Shown here: one piece after another, positions 29,594-39,488 of the stretch
Layout of the letters: the number at the start of each line of letters is the position of its first letter
Position numbering within the stretch: the first letter of the stretch is position 1
From: Sulfurimonas sp.
GTDB lineage: Bacteria > Campylobacterota > Campylobacteria > Campylobacterales > Sulfurimonadaceae
Direction: 5' to 3'
DNA: 64,000 bases
Assembly: GCA_030949825.1 (NCBI GenBank)
Contig: JAUZSC010000011.1
Coordinates: 1-64,000 of the forward strand
Made by a program: the position numbers and the translations under genes
The notes under the pieces: model-generated
Databases searched by the model: none
Told to the model about the DNA's origin: nothing
Seen by the model: only the letters and a program-made list of their open reading frames with translations

Positions 29594-30808
29594 TCATTTC
29601 GCTACATACCCTCCTGTTTTAGATGCACCTTTAAATTCTATTTTATCTTGGTCTTTAAGTTGCTTAAGCCATCGTTCTATATTTTTTACAGATGTATTTA
29701 ACTCTTTAGCAAAAAATGTTGAGCGTTTGTTTGGTGCTTTTTTAATAGTTTCATATAAAAGATTTACACCCTCATTTACACCCTCATTTTTATAAAAAGT
29801 AGTAATAACAGCCGTCCATTCATACTCAAAAGTTGGTTTAGTTAGTCCATACTCTACACATTGATTTATAATATTTAAAGTCCCTCTACCCCAATTTTCT
29901 ATATACCCGCACTTATAAAATACACTTGCCATAGTTGGGTTAAATGGTTTTGACTGATGTGGTTGATTAAACTTTTCTATGGGTACTTCACTGCTTAAAG
30001 TAGCACCGTTATACATAACAAGTTTATCATCATATACTTTTATCTGTAAATTTGATGTGTTTGTATAGTCTCTATGTATCAGTGCATTTATTACCGCTTC
30101 TCTGAGTGCTTCATACGGATACTCTAATTTTTCTCGTCTATGCATACCCTCATAAGATATATATGCTTTTAGATATTTTAACCTCAACACATCCATTATC
30201 ATATCAACTTGTTCTATCAAGTTTCCTTCTATTATATCACTACTTTGAATGTCTGTTTCACTTAAAAATCGTCCTATTTTAGAGTGAGACTGTATATAGT
30301 ATTTTTGAGGATCTTTTGCAAAAAGTAAAATAGCTGCTCTTTTGATATATTTTCCATCATATAGATTTAACTTTTGTAAAAATTGTTCAAGATTTGTTTC
30401 ATTTTGTATATTTGGCACTCTATCTTTAGCTAAGATTTTAAACTTTTCTATGGTGTTAAGGTCTACCTCATCAAGTGTAAAATTTTCTTCTACGATGTCA
30501 TCCCAAGTTTTTCCATACTTTTTAAGTAAAAAATTTGTTAAATTTCCACCATTTAACTCTATATATTCTTTTTCATCAGCTTGTTTTAAAATCACATCAA
30601 CTAAAAGTCCAAGTTTATTGTTTATTTTATTTGGCAAAACTTCAATAATCTTTTTTATATCTTCTAATCCAATTATGTTGGAATTATCATCTATCCCAAT
30701 ATATAAAATTCCACCATCAGTATTAGCAAATGCACAAATAGTTTTAAGATATTCATTTTTCCATATCTGTTTAAATTCAACAGTTTGAGACTCTAAAATA
30801 TTAAGCAT
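29594..30808 (-). CDS. AlbA-domain regulator / RecG-like ATP-binding protein
   Basis: A 404-residue complete member of the AlbA_2 family: VEFKQIWKNEYLKTICAFAN and GGILYIGIDDNSNIIGL at the start, ALREAVINALIHRDY and NWGRGTLNIINQC in the middle, and a winged helix near the end. Near the C-terminus a short duplicated GVNEGVN occurs. It is the third AlbA-type gene of the island. Function is not proved; the family is common in defence and mobile regions. Confidence 0.8.
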   Translation of the reverse strand: MLNILESQTVEFKQIWKNEYLKTICAFANTDGGILYIGIDDNSNIIGLEDIKKIIEVLPNKINNKLGLLVDVILKQADEKEYIELNGGNLTNFLLKKYGKTWDDIVEENFTLDEVDLNTIEKFKILAKDRVPNIQNETNLEQFLQKLNLYDGKYIKRAAILLFAKDPQKYYIQSHSKIGRFLSETDIQSSDIIEGNLIEQVDMIMDVLRLKYLKAYISYEGMHRREKLEYPYEALREAVINALIHRDYTNTSNLQIKVYDDKLVMYNGATLSSEVPIEKFNQPHQSKPFNPTMASVFYKCGYIENWGRGTLNIINQCVEYGLTKPTFEYEWTAVITTFYKNEGVNEGVNLLYETIKKAPNKRSTFFAKELNTSVKNIERWLKQLKDQDKIEFKGASKTGGYVAK

Positions 30809-30826
30809 TACTTACAACTAAGTCAT

Positions 30827-31813
30827 TCATATTAAATCATCCTCTTTCTCAAAGATAAGATGTTTAATAAGTTTTATCAAAAGATCTTTTTCATTAGGGT
30901 TACTACTTGCGACTAAAAGGGTAAGTGTTGTGAGTGCATTTTCATTTATTTTCTTTTCCCCATTTGATTTATAGAGATAATCACACTTATTTAAGAAATA
31001 TATAAACAAAAAAGAAGCACTGCGTTTGTTCCCATCGTTAAAAGGATGGTCTTTGATGATAAAATAGAGTAAATGAGAAGCTTTATCTTCAATACTAGGA
31101 TAGAGTTCCATCCCTCCAAATGTCTGATATAAATTCCCTATAATTCCATCAAGTTCATCTGCTTTTTCATTAGCAAATAATTTTGTTGCTTCTTTTTTCT
31201 TCATAAGCTCTTTTTTAAGAGTAGCAAGAATATCTTTAGTTTCACTATAAGTAAGTTTATAAGAAGTTTCTTTTCCTTCAAAATCTTCTATAGAACTTTT
31301 ATCATACTCTTCAAGTAGAGAGAGTGTTTTTGTGTATGTTTTAAGAAGAGAAAATATCTCTTCTCCTTGTTCTATCTCTTTAGATGCTAAAAAATCTATC
31401 GTTGCTTTTAAGTTGTTAAGCAACTCTTTTGTAGTAGAGAGCTTTTTTTCATTTACGGCATAACCATCTATGAGATATTTTTTTAAAATTGAGCTTGCCC
31501 ATTTTCTAAACTTAGTGGCTAATTTTGAATTGACTCTATATCCTATAGCGATTATCATATCGAGGTTATAAAACTCAACGGTTCTTTTAACCTCTCTTTT
31601 TCCTTCCACTTGAATTGTTTCCATTTTGGAAATAGTTGAAAAGTCTAACTCATCTTCTGCTAAAATATTTTTTATATGCTTATTTATGGCTGGAACTTTT
31701 GTTCCAAAAAGCATTGCAACTTGTTTTTGTGTTGCCCAAACTGTTTCATGTTCACCATCTCCACGAAACTCAATAGCTCCACTCTCCCCCTGAAATATCT
31801 CTACATTTTTCAT
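30827..31813 (-). CDS. RhuM-Fic fusion protein
   Basis: 328 residues. The N-terminal half is the RhuM (virulence protein) domain with VWATQKQVAMLFGTK, YNLDMIIAIGYRVNS and FRKWASSILKKYL. The C-terminal half is a Fic/Doc domain with the catalytic motif HPFNDGNKRSA near residue 257. Fic enzymes attach AMP or phosphate to target proteins and commonly act as toxins. The ATG overlaps the NeuB stop. A second RhuM protein with a different C-terminal domain lies at 36310. Confidence 0.88.
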   Translation of the reverse strand: MKNVEIFQGESGAIEFRGDGEHETVWATQKQVAMLFGTKVPAINKHIKNILAEDELDFSTISKMETIQVEGKREVKRTVEFYNLDMIIAIGYRVNSKLATKFRKWASSILKKYLIDGYAVNEKKLSTTKELLNNLKATIDFLASKEIEQGEEIFSLLKTYTKTLSLLEEYDKSSIEDFEGKETSYKLTYSETKDILATLKKELMKKKEATKLFANEKADELDGIIGNLYQTFGGMELYPSIEDKASHLLYFIIKDHPFNDGNKRSASFLFIYFLNKCDYLYKSNGEKKINENALTTLTLLVASSNPNEKDLLIKLIKHLIFEKEDDLI

Positions 31814-32816
31814 ATCAACTCATCTTCAGCATAATCTTTACTAGCAACACTTCCAACTATCTCATCCCATCTCATTGGACTTATACCATTCCCAGGTCTT
31901 TTAATAGCGAGATTATCTTCACTAAGGAGTTCACCTTTTTTTATGGCTTTACTTGCTACAAGTGATTTTCTAGCAACTTTCATATTTGGAGTTTCACTTT
32001 TTGAAGGTTTTTTTATACTACTTCCTAGAGCTAGTTCAATGTTTCGTATTGCTTTTACCATTGCTTTGAGTTCTTCAGGTTCCAAAGAAGCTTTGTGATC
32101 TGGTCCTTGCATAGTTTTGTCAAGTGTACAATGCTTTTCAATGCAAGAAGCACCCATCGCAACAGCAGCGATATCTACTTCTATGCCTAAAGTGTGGTCA
32201 CTATATCCAAACGCCACATCAAAAGTTTTACCAATAGTTAACATAGCGTTTAAGTTTACATCTTCCATAGGAGTTGGGTACATTGTGTTTGCATGAAGTA
32301 CGGTGATGTTTTCTTTTGAAGTTCCTGATTGTGTCAAAATATCTAGTGCATCTTCTATCTCGCCAATATCTGCCATACCAGTAGAAAGGATTACTTTTTT
32401 ATCAAGTTTACCAATATGTCGTAGATAGGGAAGATTAGTAATTTCCCCACTAGGAATTTTAAATATCTCTAAACCTAAGGAGTTTAAAAGTTCTATACTC
32501 TCATGGTCAAATGGTGTTGAGAGAAACATCATGTTTTTAGAATTACAATACTCTATAAGTTGATGATGAGTATCTACATCTAATTCTAATTTTTTAACAT
32601 ATTAAATTGGCTCTTGTCACCATCTCCAATATTTTCTTTTTGGTACTCTGCTTTTTGTGCATTTTTACTTACAAGTTTTTCTGCTTTAAATGTTTGAAAT
32701 TTTACTGCATCTACACCAGCTTCAACAGCTACATCTATGAGTTCTTTTGCAAGTTCAAGGGAGCCATTATGATTAACTCCAGCTTCTGCGATTATAAATA
32801 CTTTATTTGACTTCAA
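31810..32816 (-). pseudogene. neuB: N-acetylneuraminate/legionaminate synthase family (NeuB), one frameshift
   Basis: The second synthase of the window, about 335 residues when restored. It starts from a TTG at 32816 inside the end of the formyltransferase gene (KVFIIAEAGVNHNGSLELAK), then SKNMMFLSTPFDHES, GYSDHTLGIEVDIA, EKHCTLDKTMQGPDHKAS and the SAF domain. The break near 32593 is in an A run (six bases where seven are expected). Closely follows the pattern of LegI/NeuB enzymes. It is directly downstream of a 221-bp tandem duplication. Confidence 0.85.
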
Positions 32817-33162
32817 ATCTATCTCCTACTCTAAACTTACCATCATATTCATATTCTACTACTTTTACAAAATTATCATTTGTTTTTACTAAAAATCCAT
32901 CATTATCTTTGTTTAAAACTGCACCGATTACACATTTATATTTCAACAGCTACATCTATGAGTTCTTTTGCAAGTTCAAGGGAGCCATTATGATTAACTC
33001 CAGCTTCTGCGATTATAAATACTTTATTTGACTTCAAATCTATCTCCTACTCTAAACTTACCATCATATTCATATTCTACTACTTTTACAAAATTATCAT
33101 TTGTTTTTACTAAAAATCCATCATTATCTTTGTTTAAAACTGCACCGATTACACATTTATAT
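32721..33162 (-). repeat. Perfect 221-bp tandem duplication across a gene junction
   Basis: Units 32721-32941 and 32942-33162 are identical. Each holds the last part of the formyltransferase and the first 32 codons of neuB. The functional formyltransferase stop is in the right copy and the functional neuB start in the left copy, so both genes stay whole and only a spacer is added. Confidence 0.95.
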
Positions 33163-33908
33163 GAGGGGGCATTTTTTATTTCTTCAACTTTATTTATTTT
33201 CATCTCTTCTCCATTAATAAAGGCTCTTGCCATTGGAGCAGGATTACAAATTGCTCGAACAAAATTAAAAATCTCTCTACTTGTTTGATTCCAATTCAAG
33301 ATTTCATCCCCTATTTTTCTTTGTGTACAATAAAACCCTACACTATTAAGAGTAGTTTGCTTTATTGGTTCAATATTTGATTGCTGAAGTAATTTTATAC
33401 TATCATATAAAATATTAGCACATTCCATAAATGACACTTCTAACAATGTTTGGTAAGTATAACTATTTTTGATTTTATAACTTCTTTGCATTATTATATC
33501 TCCTGTATCTATGCCACTATCTACATAGTGCACAGTTATCCCAAACTCTTGTTCATCATTAATGAGAACCCAGTTTAAAATATTTCTACCTCTATAGAAC
33601 GGTAGTTTACCTGCATGACAATTTATAGTTTTTAGTCTACACATATTTATAATATCTTTTTTAAAGATTTGATTAAAAGACATTGAAACAAATAAATCAC
33701 AATTATACTTCTTTACTTTTTCTAAAAAATTATTAGAATTTATATCTTTATATTTTAAATATTCAATACTATATTTATCACAATATTCTTTTAATACTTC
33801 ATCACTTGTATCATATCTCACACAGATAAACATTATCTCAATAGTATTATCAGAGATTATTTTTTTAAATGCTTCATGACTCCATTTACCATCAGCGAAA
33901 TAACCTAT
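33024..33908 (-). CDS. Formyltransferase of the methionyl-tRNA/sugar formyltransferase family
   Basis: Transfers a formyl group from 10-formyltetrahydrofolate to an amino sugar, by family. INCHAGKLPFYRGRNILNW has the catalytic Asn-His region, and HYVDSGIDTGDII the Asp. The first ATG in frame is at 33833, but homologous sequence (KIGYFADGKWSHEAFKK) continues upstream to about 33908, where no ATG, GTG or TTG is found; a start error is likely. About 295 residues. Overlaps NeuD in its first bases. Confidence 0.82.
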   Translation of the reverse strand: MGYFADGKWSHEAFKKIISDNTIEIMFICVRYDTSDEVLKEYCDKYSIEYLKYKDINSNNFLEKVKKYNCDLFVSMSFNQIFKKDIINMCRLKTINCHAGKLPFYRGRNILNWVLINDEQEFGITVHYVDSGIDTGDIIMQRSYKIKNSYTYQTLLEVSFMECANILYDSIKLLQQSNIEPIKQTTLNSVGFYCTQRKIGDEILNWNQTSREIFNFVRAICNPAPMARAFINGEEMKINKVEEIKNAPSYKCVIGAVLNKDNDGFLVKTNDNFVKVVEYEYDGKFRVGDRFEVK

Positions 33909-34498
33909 TTTAAGAGAGTTGTACCCCCCCCTATAACAGAATTTGCTTTTATTTCTATATATTCTTTTGCCATTGAATTACTCCCAAAAAATGTATTTTT
34001 TCTAACTACTGTTCCACCATTTATGATACTTCCTGTACTAATATGACAATTATCCTCTACTGTTGAATCATGCTCAACTAATGCCTTTGTATTTATGATA
34101 CAATTTTTACCGATTTTAGCATCTGCATTTACTAATGCTTGATGCATTATAATTGTACCTTCATCTATAAAAGAGTGCTTAGAAACATAAGATAGTGGAG
34201 ATTTAACAACTGGCATTTTATAGCCTATATCTTTTAAAATATTAAAAAGCTTGACTCTTAAACTATTTGACTTAATTTGTCCTACCGTTACTACTGCATA
34301 TGTATAAGTCTTATGTAATCTTTCTAAGTCATCATCACAGCCAATAACTTCGTAGCCCAATACTTTTTGCCCTAATAACTCTTTCTTATCTATAATTCCA
34401 GCAATAGTATATTTACCCTCAGATTCAATAACATCAATCACTGATTTACAATGTCCACCACCACCTATGAGAAGTATTTTTGGTTGTAGAGTAGACAT
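33905..34498 (-). CDS. NeuD/PglD-family sugar N- or O-acetyltransferase
   Basis: 197 residues. PKILLIGGGGHCKSVIDVI is the N-terminal nucleotide-sugar-binding domain of the NeuD family; the C-terminal left-handed beta helix has EDNCHISTGSIINGGTVV and ends IGGGTTLL. The ATG at 34498 is chosen for the AGGAGGG about seven bases upstream. With LegB and LegC it could supply the acetylation step that turns the aminosugar into an N-acetyl legionaminic precursor. Confidence 0.85.
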   Translation of the reverse strand: MSTLQPKILLIGGGGHCKSVIDVIESEGKYTIAGIIDKKELLGQKVLGYEVIGCDDDLERLHKTYTYAVVTVGQIKSNSLRVKLFNILKDIGYKMPVVKSPLSYVSKHSFIDEGTIIMHQALVNADAKIGKNCIINTKALVEHDSTVEDNCHISTGSIINGGTVVRKNTFFGSNSMAKEYIEIKANSVIGGGTTLLK

Positions 34499-34527
34499 CG
34501 CCACCCTCCTTTTTATTTAATTTAATA

Positions 34528-36309
34528 TTTCGGAGGTGCAGAATGCCCCTCACAGAACCGTACTTGAAGATTTCCCTCATACGGCTCTTCAATTTAACTC
34601 ACAAACTCATGAGATAAAGTGTAGAAATTATGTTTTATACTTGGTTGTGGAAGTGGGTATAGAGTTAAGTAATTATATAATTTACTCCAACTCATACTTT
34701 TCTTCTGGCTTCTACGATTTAACCATTTATGAACCATTTTTAAAGCTAAAGAGTAATACCTTTTAATAGATGGGAAGTTTCCACTTACTCCATAGTATTG
34801 AAAGTGTCCTCTTAGTTTAGCTTGTAGTATTTTCCACCACTCTTTTGTAGGGACTAAGTTTCTTATCTGTTTTAACCAAATATTCAACTCTTTTATTTTA
34901 GCTCTAAATTTCTTCATTGCTGTTTTTCGCCCTACTTTAAAGTATCCTTTTCTTGTTTTATCACTAAAGTGAGTAAAACCTAAAAAGTCAAATGTATTGG
35001 CTTTACGATTTTTATTTTGAGAGTTACCTCTTTCAAATCTACCAAACGAGAAGACTCTTGTTTTATCAGGATGTAGCGTTAATCCATATTTGTTAAATCG
35101 TTTGTATAGTGCTGATACTATTTTATTAGCATCATCTTTATATTGAACTAAGCATACGAAATCATCGGCGTAGCGAACAAGTTCGCAGTATCCTCTGATA
35201 TGTGTTTTTACCTCTTTTTCAAACCAAGTATCTAAAACATAGTGCAAAAATATATTAGCTAATAGTGGACTTAAGATACTTCCTTGAGGAGTACCTACAT
35301 CTGTTTTAATAAGTAGATTATCATCAATATATCCTGCTTTTAGAAATCTCTTTATTAGAAATATCAAACTACTGTCTTTTATTCTAATATTTAGGAACTC
35401 TATCAACATATTGTGGTTTACATTATCAAAGAAACCTTTGATGTCTGCTTCTACAATATGATTTACAGGTTTACTCATAATAGTTGTATCTATTTGGTTA
35501 AGTGCTTGATGTGTATTTCTTTTGGTCTAAAACCATAAGAGCAATCTAAAAAGTCCATCTCATAGATACTTTGCAATATTTGTGATATACCACTCTCTAC
35601 TATCTTATTTTCAATAGTTGAAATTCCTAAGGGTCTTGTTTCACTATTCCCTTTAGGGATATACACTCTTTTTGCAGGAAGTGGTCTAAAAGATTTATTT
35701 TTCAATCTTTGCACTAGCTTTCTCAGATTTTCATCCAAATTACTATTATAATCTTGCCAGCTTACTTTATCTATTCCTACTGCCTTGTTTCTAGCAAGGT
35801 TGTTGTAGCAATCTTTTAGGAACTCTACATTTAGATGATGAGCTAAGCTCTCAAACTGAAATGTTTTATTCTCTTTCGCACACTTTGATAGAGAAGATAA
35901 TTTATACAAAGTGTTATTCAACTCCGAGTTTGACATTGTTAAGTTACCTCCTTACATTAAATTGTTAATCCCTTCGAGTGGTTTATTTCAACCTCAATAG
36001 GCATTACCCTATTTACACCTCTACTATGGATTAATCCGACTGCCTTGTGAAATTACACCCTAACCTCTTCGGCTCTAGGCATAACATTCAGAAATCACAA
36101 GGCTCTCCCAAGTTCCAAAACAATCAATTCATCAAATATTACGGGGCTCAACACCTTCACGCCGAAGCATTGTGGCTGATAGACTGCCCTTACTACAGCT
36201 TCATATTATTTGTTACCGCCTAATATGTGTAGTTTGGTTTCAGGCTGATGGCTAATCTTTACCTGAGCTGGATTGTCCAGCTTGATTGCCTTAGCTTTGC
36301 TTGGCACAC
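34528..36309 (-). mobile_element. Group II intron with reverse transcriptase/maturase
   Basis: The 5' boundary is GTGTGCC at 36309, directly after the TGA of the upstream gene. The 3' region has a domain V hairpin at about 34551-34584, with GAGCCGTATG and GTACGGTTC as its arms, followed by a short domain VI. The RNA part 35937-36309 has no ORF. Length is about 1.78 kb. The exact 3' end cannot be set to the base. The intron lies in the operon of the glycan island, between LegC/RhuM and NeuD. Confidence 0.88.
34594..35936 (-). pseudogene. ltrA: Group II intron reverse transcriptase/maturase (LtrA family), one frameshift
   Basis: Domains in order: RT0-RT7 with NKAVGIDKVSWQDY, YIPKGNSETRPLGI, TPQGSILSPLLANIFLHYVL and the catalytic YADDF; then the maturase X domain (WLKQIRNLVPTKEWW). 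No HNH endonuclease is visible. The frame breaks near 35485 where AAAA stands for five A residues. About 448 residues. It helps splicing and retromobility of the intron. Confidence 0.9.
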
Positions 36310-37146
36310 TCATTGTTTTTTTTCCAAGAATTCAAGGTTTTTTATATCCATCTTATTGAAAGCAAATATTTTATTTCCTAAGTCTTTTAAGCTTACACCA
36401 ATATGATATAACTCTTCATTATCTATAATCAAAAATCTATCATGATATTTACTTGAAATTTTTATCTCTAAATTATTGAATTGTTTATTATCTTTTTCTA
36501 TATCCAATTTTAATTGTTTGGAGACTATTTTTGTTTTGATTGTAAACTTTATATTTGGATATTTACTGAAAATAGTTAATATTGTTTCATCTATATAATT
36601 ATCTATAAGTATTACTTCATTTTTGGCGTTTGAGAGTAATTTATTTATAAATATGTAGGCATCAAAGATTTGTCCTTCATAAAATATACCTTGCTTGATC
36701 TCTAGCGTATTATCTTTAATTTTTGATTTTACTAAATCCATATCATTTTCAAGATTGTGTAGTCTTTGTTCTGTAATTTTATGAGTATTGATAGCGTAGC
36801 CATTTGATATATACTCTTTTAAAATAGATGTCGCCCACTGACGGAATTTTGTAGCTTTATAGGAACTAACTCTATACCCTACACAAATAACAGCATCTAA
36901 ATTGTAATGCCTTATTGTTCTTTTTACTTTTCTAGTGCCTTCTTGACGAACTACCGAGAAATCCTCGGTAGTTGCATGTTCATCTAACTCTTGCTCTTTA
37001 TAAATATTTTTAAAATGCAGACTGACATTATCAGAACTTGTTTCAAATAGCTCTGATATTTGTAATTGACTAAGCCAAGCCGTATCATTTTCAAAAGATA
37101 CAGATAGCTCAATCTCACCATTATTATATTTTATTAAATTATTCAT
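36310..37146 (-). CDS. RhuM-domain protein with C-terminal PLD-like domain
   Basis: 278 residues. N-terminal RhuM domain with AWLSQLQISELFET, YNLDAVICVGYRVSS and FRQWATSILKEYI, about half identical to the RhuM part of the Fic fusion. The C-terminal part has ISSKYHDRFLIIDNEELYHI and VSLKDLGNK, a single HxK/D-like phospholipase-D nuclease block near residue 235. The stop TGA directly touches the 5' end of the group II intron. Probably a DNA-binding toxin-like protein; unproved. Confidence 0.75.
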   Translation of the reverse strand: MNNLIKYNNGEIELSVSFENDTAWLSQLQISELFETSSDNVSLHFKNIYKEQELDEHATTEDFSVVRQEGTRKVKRTIRHYNLDAVICVGYRVSSYKATKFRQWATSILKEYISNGYAINTHKITEQRLHNLENDMDLVKSKIKDNTLEIKQGIFYEGQIFDAYIFINKLLSNAKNEVILIDNYIDETILTIFSKYPNIKFTIKTKIVSKQLKLDIEKDNKQFNNLEIKISSKYHDRFLIIDNEELYHIGVSLKDLGNKIFAFNKMDIKNLEFLEKKQ

Positions 37147-37152
37147 AGTTAG

Positions 37153-38295
37153 TTATATCACAATACTACTAGAAATATTCACAACTCTATCTTCAAACCA
37201 TTCCGAGTTTGACAAGTCCCCAGATTGACAATCTTTAAACATTTCCAACTTATTCATAAGTCTCCAGATGCAACGAGTCATAATGCCATTGTCGTTAGTG
37301 CATTTTAAAAAGTCATCTCGCGTTTGTCTATTCTTTAAAATCACTGCGTTTAGCCAATAGTTGGAAGTAGAATTTTCAGGCTCAGTTATAAACTCTATAT
37401 CTGACTCTTTAAAAAAAGCTTCATATTCTTTTGCTAACTCTCTCTGTTTTTCAATGAAAAAAGGAAGTTGTTCCATCTGTGCCACACCTAGTGCCGCACT
37501 TAAGTTTGTAAGTCTATAGTTATAGCCTATCTCATCATGAACATACTCGTAAGGGTCTGGAACTTTTGCAGTGGTTGTGATGTGTTTTGCTCTTTTAGCT
37601 AACTCTGCATCATCTGTCACTAGCATACCACCACCACCAGTAGTGATGATTTTATTTCCATTAAAACTAAATACACCAACTTTCCCAAAACTACCAGTAT
37701 GTTTTCCCTTATAGTATGAGCCAAGAGATTCAGCAGCATCTTCTACAACACTTATATTATACTCATCACAAATGCTAACTATCTCATCTATTTTACATGG
37801 ATGACCAAAAGTGTGCATTGGAACACAGGCTTTTATTGTTTTATTTGTAGTTTTATTTATGCACTCGTTTGCTTCATTCATAAATGTAAACTCTTCTAAA
37901 AACTCTTTGAGCTTTGAAGGAGACAAGCCTAATGTTTCTTTATCTACATCTACAAACACAGGCTTTGCACTGCAGTAACTAATGGCGTTTGCAGTAGCGA
38001 TGAAAGTCAAAGGCTGTGTAATAACCTCACATGTTTCATCAACTCCAACCAGTTTTAAGCCTATGTGTAAAGCGGATGTTCCGTTTGATGTAGCTACTGC
38101 ATATTTAGTTCCTGAAAACTCAGCGACCATCTCTTCTAGTTGTGTTACATACTTCCCAACACTTGAAACAAATGTAGAATCTATCGCTTCGTTTATATAT
38201 TTTTTTTCATTCCCTATAAACCTTGGTTCGTGAAGAGGTAAAAACTCTTTAGTATTGTAAAGTTTTTGAATGAAATCTACTATATCTTTATACAT
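37153..38295 (-). CDS. legC: LegC-type PLP aminotransferase (DegT family)
   Basis: 380 residues. VATSNGTSALHIGLKL binds the PLP phosphate, VVEDAAESLGS holds the Asp, and FSFNGNKIITTGGGGM the catalytic Lys near residue 190. Sugar 4-aminotransferase of the DegT/ArnB group; adjacency to the LegB-type dehydratase and sequence length fit LegC, which transfers an amino group to the 4-keto sugar. Seven bases upstream is the RhuM gene downstream side. Confidence 0.85.
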   Translation of the reverse strand: MYKDIVDFIQKLYNTKEFLPLHEPRFIGNEKKYINEAIDSTFVSSVGKYVTQLEEMVAEFSGTKYAVATSNGTSALHIGLKLVGVDETCEVITQPLTFIATANAISYCSAKPVFVDVDKETLGLSPSKLKEFLEEFTFMNEANECINKTTNKTIKACVPMHTFGHPCKIDEIVSICDEYNISVVEDAAESLGSYYKGKHTGSFGKVGVFSFNGNKIITTGGGGMLVTDDAELAKRAKHITTTAKVPDPYEYVHDEIGYNYRLTNLSAALGVAQMEQLPFFIEKQRELAKEYEAFFKESDIEFITEPENSTSNYWLNAVILKNRQTRDDFLKCTNDNGIMTRCIWRLMNKLEMFKDCQSGDLSNSEWFEDRVVNISSSIVI

Positions 38296-38297
38296 GT

Positions 38298-39488
38298 TTA
38301 CATCTTCCCATCAAGATATTTACCAGTCTCTTTATGTCCAAAATCTGGAATCATTGTAAAAAATTCTTTTATAATTTCCTCTTTTGTCCATGAGAGACTG
38401 TTTTTATAGTTTTTGATAGTTTTTTCAAAATGGTTTAACTTCTCTTCATCAAAAATCGCTTCATTTTTGATAACACCAAGATTTTCAAATCTATCCATAT
38501 CTAAAGTCTCGCGTTCTGTAAAAAACTCTTCAAAATCTTTTTCTCCAGTTGTATCACTTGAAGTAAATAGACAAGGCCATTTCCCCACTTGTGGCAAAGT
38601 TTTAGCTAACTTTCTAGCTTCATCTTCATCTTTACACAAATATGCTTCATAGCCTAAATCTTCAAGATACTTTACTGCAATATCAGCAAAAGAGATAAGA
38701 TGTAAATTTTCACTTAGTTTAGGAAAAAATATATCTCTATTTTCTCCAAAGATACAAGACATAAGACAAAGTTCACCAGATTCTTGTGGTGTTACAAAGT
38801 ATCTTTTTATATCATTTGGTGCTACTATAGGGTGATTTTTTTGTATTCGTTGGTTAAATCCATGAAGTAAACTACCATCACTAAAAGCAACATTTGCGAA
38901 TCTTGCCATTGATACTTTTATATCCATAGAATTTTTATGCACAAACATCTCCATAATTCTTTTTGACGCTCCCATCATATTTACAGGGTTTGCAGCTTTA
39001 TCTGTACTTACACAAAAATACTTTTTAGTTTTATTTGCTATAGATTGTTTTATAGTTTTATCTGTATTAAATACATTTGTTTCAATCATCCGCATAAGGG
39101 TAAAAGGGTCTTTTTCACTTCGTACATGCTTTAAAGCGGAAAGATTTAATACATAATCATATTTACCATCTGATTTTATAAATGCATCATACTCAAAAGA
39201 ACCAATATCAAGTGCAAAAGTTGCAAATTCTCCATCTATATAACCGTATGAACTTCTAATATCTCTTACAAGTTCTACCATATTGTTTTCAGATATATCT
39301 ACAACATGTAACTTTTTTGGATTTCGCTTAAAGATCTCTTTTGTTACAGCTTGACCAATAGAACCTGCGGCTCCAATTACTAAAAAAGTTGAAGTTGAAA
39401 CTATGTTTTTCAATTCTTCACTCTTATTTTTAATATCATCTGTAAATAATTCTTTTGTTCTTCCTATAAGATTTAATATTTTATTCAT
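38298..39488 (-). CDS. legB: LegB-type nucleotide-sugar 4,6-dehydratase
   Basis: About 396 residues. [18 protein letters not shown] is the NAD motif, and [20 protein letters not shown] carries the Ser-Asp-Lys triad and the Met-x3-Lys pair in place of Tyr, as in the CapD-like dehydratases. It makes the 4-keto-6-deoxy sugar for LegC. The ATG at 39488 is preferred to the TTG at 39494; both overlap the fcl stop. Confidence 0.87.
   Translation of the reverse strand: MNKILNLIGRTKELFTDDIKNKSEELKNIVSTSTFLVIGAAGSIGQAVTKEIFKRNPKKLHVVDISENNMVELVRDIRSSYGYIDGEFATFALDIGSFEYDAFIKSDGKYDYVLNLSALKHVRSEKDPFTLMRMIETNVFNTDKTIKQSIANKTKKYFCVSTDKAANPVNMMGASKRIMEMFVHKNSMDIKVSMARFANVAFSDGSLLHGFNQRIQKNHPIVAPNDIKRYFVTPQESGELCLMSCIFGENRDIFFPKLSENLHLISFADIAVKYLEDLGYEAYLCKDEDEARKLAKTLPQVGKWPCLFTSSDTTGEKDFEEFFTERETLDMDRFENLGVIKNEAIFDEEKLNHFEKTIKNYKNSLSWTKEEIIKEFFTMIPDFGHKETGKYLDGKM

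Noticed and set aside
32607..33031. Two similar plus-strand ORFs ending in the same sequence
   Set aside because: They are the antisense of the 221-bp tandem duplication, not genes.
34536..34766. Plus-strand ORF over the intron 3' end
   Set aside because: Antisense to domain V and the maturase C-terminus; no family features.
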